Source: UBA6901 sp964355495
GTDB lineage: Bacteria > Pseudomonadota > Gammaproteobacteria > Acidiferrobacterales > UBA6901
Direction: 5' to 3'
Assembly (NCBI GenBank): GCA_964355495.1
Contig: CAYHES010000133.1
Location: 1 to 7,052 of the forward strand
Length of the DNA stretch: 7,052 bases
The notes beneath the pieces are model-generated. The model was not told where the DNA came from. It ran no database searches and saw only the letters and a program-made list of their open reading frames with translations. The translations under genes and the position numbers were made by a program. The stretch's first letter is position 1, and each line of letters opens with the position of its first letter. This document shows positions 5,130 through 7,052 of the stretch, piece by piece.

Positions 5130-6889
5130 AAATAAAATCCTTCGAGTTTGCGCACATCAAGGCCTTCAAGTCGCTCAAGTTCGATTTAGAGAAAACCTCC
5201 GTTCTCATCGGTCAGAACGATCATGGTAAATCATCCATTCTCAAGGCTATAGACATCGTTCTGAATCAACTGAATGAAGGTACTCTCGCTCTCGGTGCAC
5301 TCCACCCAGACTTGGCCGAACTGCTGTTGCCGATCTTCCCAGTAAGCGCCAAGGCGCGGCGGATCACGATCACTTACGATACAGAGGGCAAGGAGAAACA
5401 GCTCCACATCACAGTTCGATCCGACCTGACGTTCACAGTTTTGGAACAAATTGAGAGGAATGCTAAGACGACGCCAGCTGCAATCAACGTGTTAAAGATG
5501 CTGCGTGAGAACAACAAGTTCGTACTAATTCCGGCAATGCGAGACGCGACGTCTGCCCAATTTCAAGAGCTGTTCTCGCGGATGCTTCGTGAGCATGGAC
5601 TGTCGAAGATTATTCCTCAGAAAGCAGGCGGGACACCCAGGGAATATCGTATCCTCAAGGAAATTCGGGACAAGGTTTCAAATACCATCAAACCGTACAT
5701 TAACGAGGCATTGCTGCCGCAAATCGAGAAATACTTTGGTTTCAAGACACAGCACAGCCTTGCGTTGAAATTTGACGTCGACGTTCAGGACGTCGGCGAG
5801 TGGATTCTTGATAATTTACGCCTCGGTTTCCAGATGACTGACACAGGTGAAACAACCCTCGCTCTTTCTGAGGCGGGTTCTGGTGTTCAGAGCGGCGTTC
5901 TGCTTGCGTTACATAGGCTTGAGCAGAAAGCAGCTGAGAGTCCTGACATACAGTTCGTTCTTGCTGTTGAAGAACCTGAGGCATTTCTGCATCCACAGAA
6001 ACAGAAGGAGTTGTATCAGGACATTCTCGCCGCGCAGTCGGAAAATCTTAGAGTCATTGTTACTACGCATAGCCCTTACATAGTCGCTGAAACCCCGTTC
6101 ACGCGGCTAGGGCTTGTGAAGAAGGATGGCCAATACTCTGCGCTGCACGTCGCCGAAGTTACGGACCGGCATGAACAAGAGACATTCGATGCATATAGTG
6201 ACGAAGTGAACTCGTTGCTTTTCTTTGCTGACAAAGTGATCCTGGTTGAGGGTGAGTCAGATGCGCGTGTGATCAAGCTGCTTATTGAGAAGAAACTTGG
6301 AGCTGCGGCACATCGAATCTCAATCATATCCGCCTCAGGCAATACGAACTTCTCACCTTTCTTGCGTATGATCCGCGCCTGGAATGCCGCCAAGATACCG
6401 CACCTTGTCGTAACTGACTTTGACTCCCTGACAAAATCAACTGAACGTGCAGTTCTTGTTGGGGCAAAAGCTGCGGGATACCCAATAGCAGGTGGCGCGG
6501 CGTTTCACGCAAAGGTTGATGCTGTCCTTGATAAGGATGAGGCTAGTTTCGAGGCCGTTGCTGCTGAGGCAACAGTTGAATTAGCTGCCGTCGGTTTAAA
6601 TGTCTTCGTGTTTAGCTCAGACCTTGAGAACACGCTAATTACCAGTGCAAATAAAGATGCGGCTGCGACGGTGTTAATGAAAGTAGCCAATAACGGCGTC
6701 GACTACACCACTGGTTATGACCTGAATACACTCAAGAGGCAGATCGGAAGTAAGGGTGTACCTCTGAATCCGATGGATAAACCACCGTTCAAGAAGCCAT
6801 TCATTCATAGGAAGATTGCAGGCACCATCGATTTGGCACGTGCCCATCCAGATATCACTAGACTACTTGTTGCGATAGAGAGCCTTTAG
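5126..6889 (+). CDS. OLD-family ATP-dependent endonuclease (SMC/ABC-type ATPase plus TOPRIM)
   Basis: The 587-residue protein joins an ABC/SMC-like ATPase to a TOPRIM nuclease, the OLD (overcoming lysogenization defect) architecture. Visible motifs are Walker A GQNDHGKS (29-36), the signature-like LSEAGSGVQS (247-256), Walker B FVLAVEEPEAFLHP (277-290) and the switch His in TTHSP (313-317). TOPRIM follows with the acidic VEGESD (374-379) and TDFDS (430-434), then FSSDLENTL near 496-504 and a lysine-rich PPFKKPF (553-559) in the C-terminal part. Length and order fit a complete enzyme with all acidic TOPRIM residues. The gene overlaps the hsdS stop as ATGA and ends 17 bases before the probable hsdR start, so it is part of the type I operon. 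No UvrD-like helicase, the partner in Gabija, is nearby in the window. Its role is inferred to be accessory antiphage nuclease activity or control of the R-M complex. Base use is more A+T-rich than in hsdM. Confidence 0.93.
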   Translation: MKIKSFEFAHIKAFKSLKFDLEKTSVLIGQNDHGKSSILKAIDIVLNQLNEGTLALGALHPDLAELLLPIFPVSAKARRITITYDTEGKEKQLHITVRSDLTFTVLEQIERNAKTTPAAINVLKMLRENNKFVLIPAMRDATSAQFQELFSRMLREHGLSKIIPQKAGGTPREYRILKEIRDKVSNTIKPYINEALLPQIEKYFGFKTQHSLALKFDVDVQDVGEWILDNLRLGFQMTDTGETTLALSEAGSGVQSGVLLALHRLEQKAAESPDIQFVLAVEEPEAFLHPQKQKELYQDILAAQSENLRVIVTTHSPYIVAETPFTRLGLVKKDGQYSALHVAEVTDRHEQETFDAYSDEVNSLLFFADKVILVEGESDARVIKLLIEKKLGAAAHRISIISASGNTNFSPFLRMIRAWNAAKIPHLVVTDFDSLTKSTERAVLVGAKAAGYPIAGGAAFHAKVDAVLDKDEASFEAVAAEATVELAAVGLNVFVFSSDLENTLITSANKDAAATVLMKVANNGVDYTTGYDLNTLKRQIGSKGVPLNPMDKPPFKKPFIHRKIAGTIDLARAHPDITRLLVAIESL

Positions 6890-6906
6890 CAAATCCAAAT
6901 AGACAG

Positions 6907-7052
6907 ATGTCTCTCACCTACATCAACAGCGAAGACCGTCTGGCCCAGCAGACCTCCGCCACGGCCTGGTTGCCACGTGTGCATCCGATTTTCCATGGAT
7001 GGTTTGCCAAACCATCCATGAGAAATGGAATACAGTCACGAATCGGATCTTC
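6907..7052 (+). CDS. probable HsdR N-terminus (incomplete at window edge), likely interrupted
   Basis: From ATG 6907 the frame stays open for 48 codons to the window end. The first residues MSLTYINSEDRLAQQTSAT resemble the N-termini of one group of type I restriction subunits (MSL.YI.SED.LVQQT.A). Position after hsdM, hsdS and an accessory gene supports that. The next residues, AWLPRVHPIFHGWFAKPSM and onward, do not look like the usual HsdR continuation (a Leu-Gly-Trp segment then YN.E.FG). They are encoded by the palindromic sequence at 6983-7048, which suggests an insertion or truncation near codon 19-24. The ribosome site is weak (AGACAG directly before the ATG). An intact hsdR cannot be claimed; an unrelated gene is possible, since only about 19 residues carry the signal. 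Confidence 0.5.
   Translation, partial: MSLTYINSEDRLAQQTSATAWLPRVHPIFHGWFAKPSMRNGIQSRIGS
6983..7048. repeat. nested inverted repeat, possible end of an inserted element
   Basis: The inner arms CATGGATGGTTT (6994-7005) and AAACCATCCATG (7009-7020) are perfect reverse complements around GCC. The outer arms ATCCGATT (6983-6990) and AATCGGAT (7041-7048) are also perfect. A hairpin of this kind fits a MITE, a REPIN-like palindrome pair or the subterminal hairpin of an IS200/IS605-type element. It coincides with the loss of HsdR similarity. The window ends here, so the right boundary and any transposase cannot be seen. Confidence 0.75.

Noticed and set aside
5126..6889. GajA of a Gabija system
   Set aside because: The OLD architecture matches in general, but no UvrD-like GajB helicase follows. 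The next gene starts 17 bases downstream and looks like HsdR. A stand-alone OLD nuclease is the safer call.

Overview
The window looks like a defence or accessory island in a high-GC proteobacterium, most likely beta- or gammaproteobacterial. Support for this comes from a tRNA-Thr(TGT) gene with an encoded CCA end, a GC-rich type I methylase gene, RhuM/Fic and RelE toxin remnants, and GC-rich palindromic repeats of the CCCTCTCCC/GGGAGAGGG kind seen in such genomes. No lineage-specific marker is present, so the genus cannot be named. All supported genes lie on the + strand.

Layout. Positions 1-190 hold the end of a truncated reading frame that resembles the linker of RhuM-Fic fusion proteins. 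A tRNA-Thr(TGT) gene follows at 303-377. Next come an uncharacterised, probably helical 165-aa protein (558-1055) and a RelE/ParE-like toxin gene broken by a frameshift (1066-1343). At about 1352-1570 lies the C-terminal end of a Fic/Doc domain without its catalytic histidine, possibly the other end of the gene remnant at 1-190.

From 1642 a type I restriction-modification operon runs to the right edge: hsdM (1642-4005), hsdS (4002-5129), an OLD-family ATPase/TOPRIM nuclease (5126-6889) and the first codons of a probable hsdR (6907 to the edge). The hsdM/hsdS and hsdS/OLD junctions are ATGA overlaps, and hsdM itself starts on an ATGA overlapping the end of an older reading frame. HsdM and HsdS would form the modification complex, HsdR would add translocation and cleavage, and the OLD nuclease is a built-in accessory nuclease whose exact role is unknown.

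The most striking signal is inside hsdM. At least four GC-rich palindromic repeat elements of two subtypes lie within the coding sequence. They are translated in-frame into Pro/Gly/Arg/Glu-rich inserts, and they make the protein about 90 residues longer. This resembles the in-frame palindromic elements known from Rickettsia. A different palindrome, with 12-bp arms and an outer 8-bp inverted repeat, lies at the point where the probable hsdR stops looking like HsdR. Base composition also changes along the operon: hsdM is GC-rich, whereas most of hsdS and the OLD gene are clearly richer in A+T, which suggests mosaic assembly.
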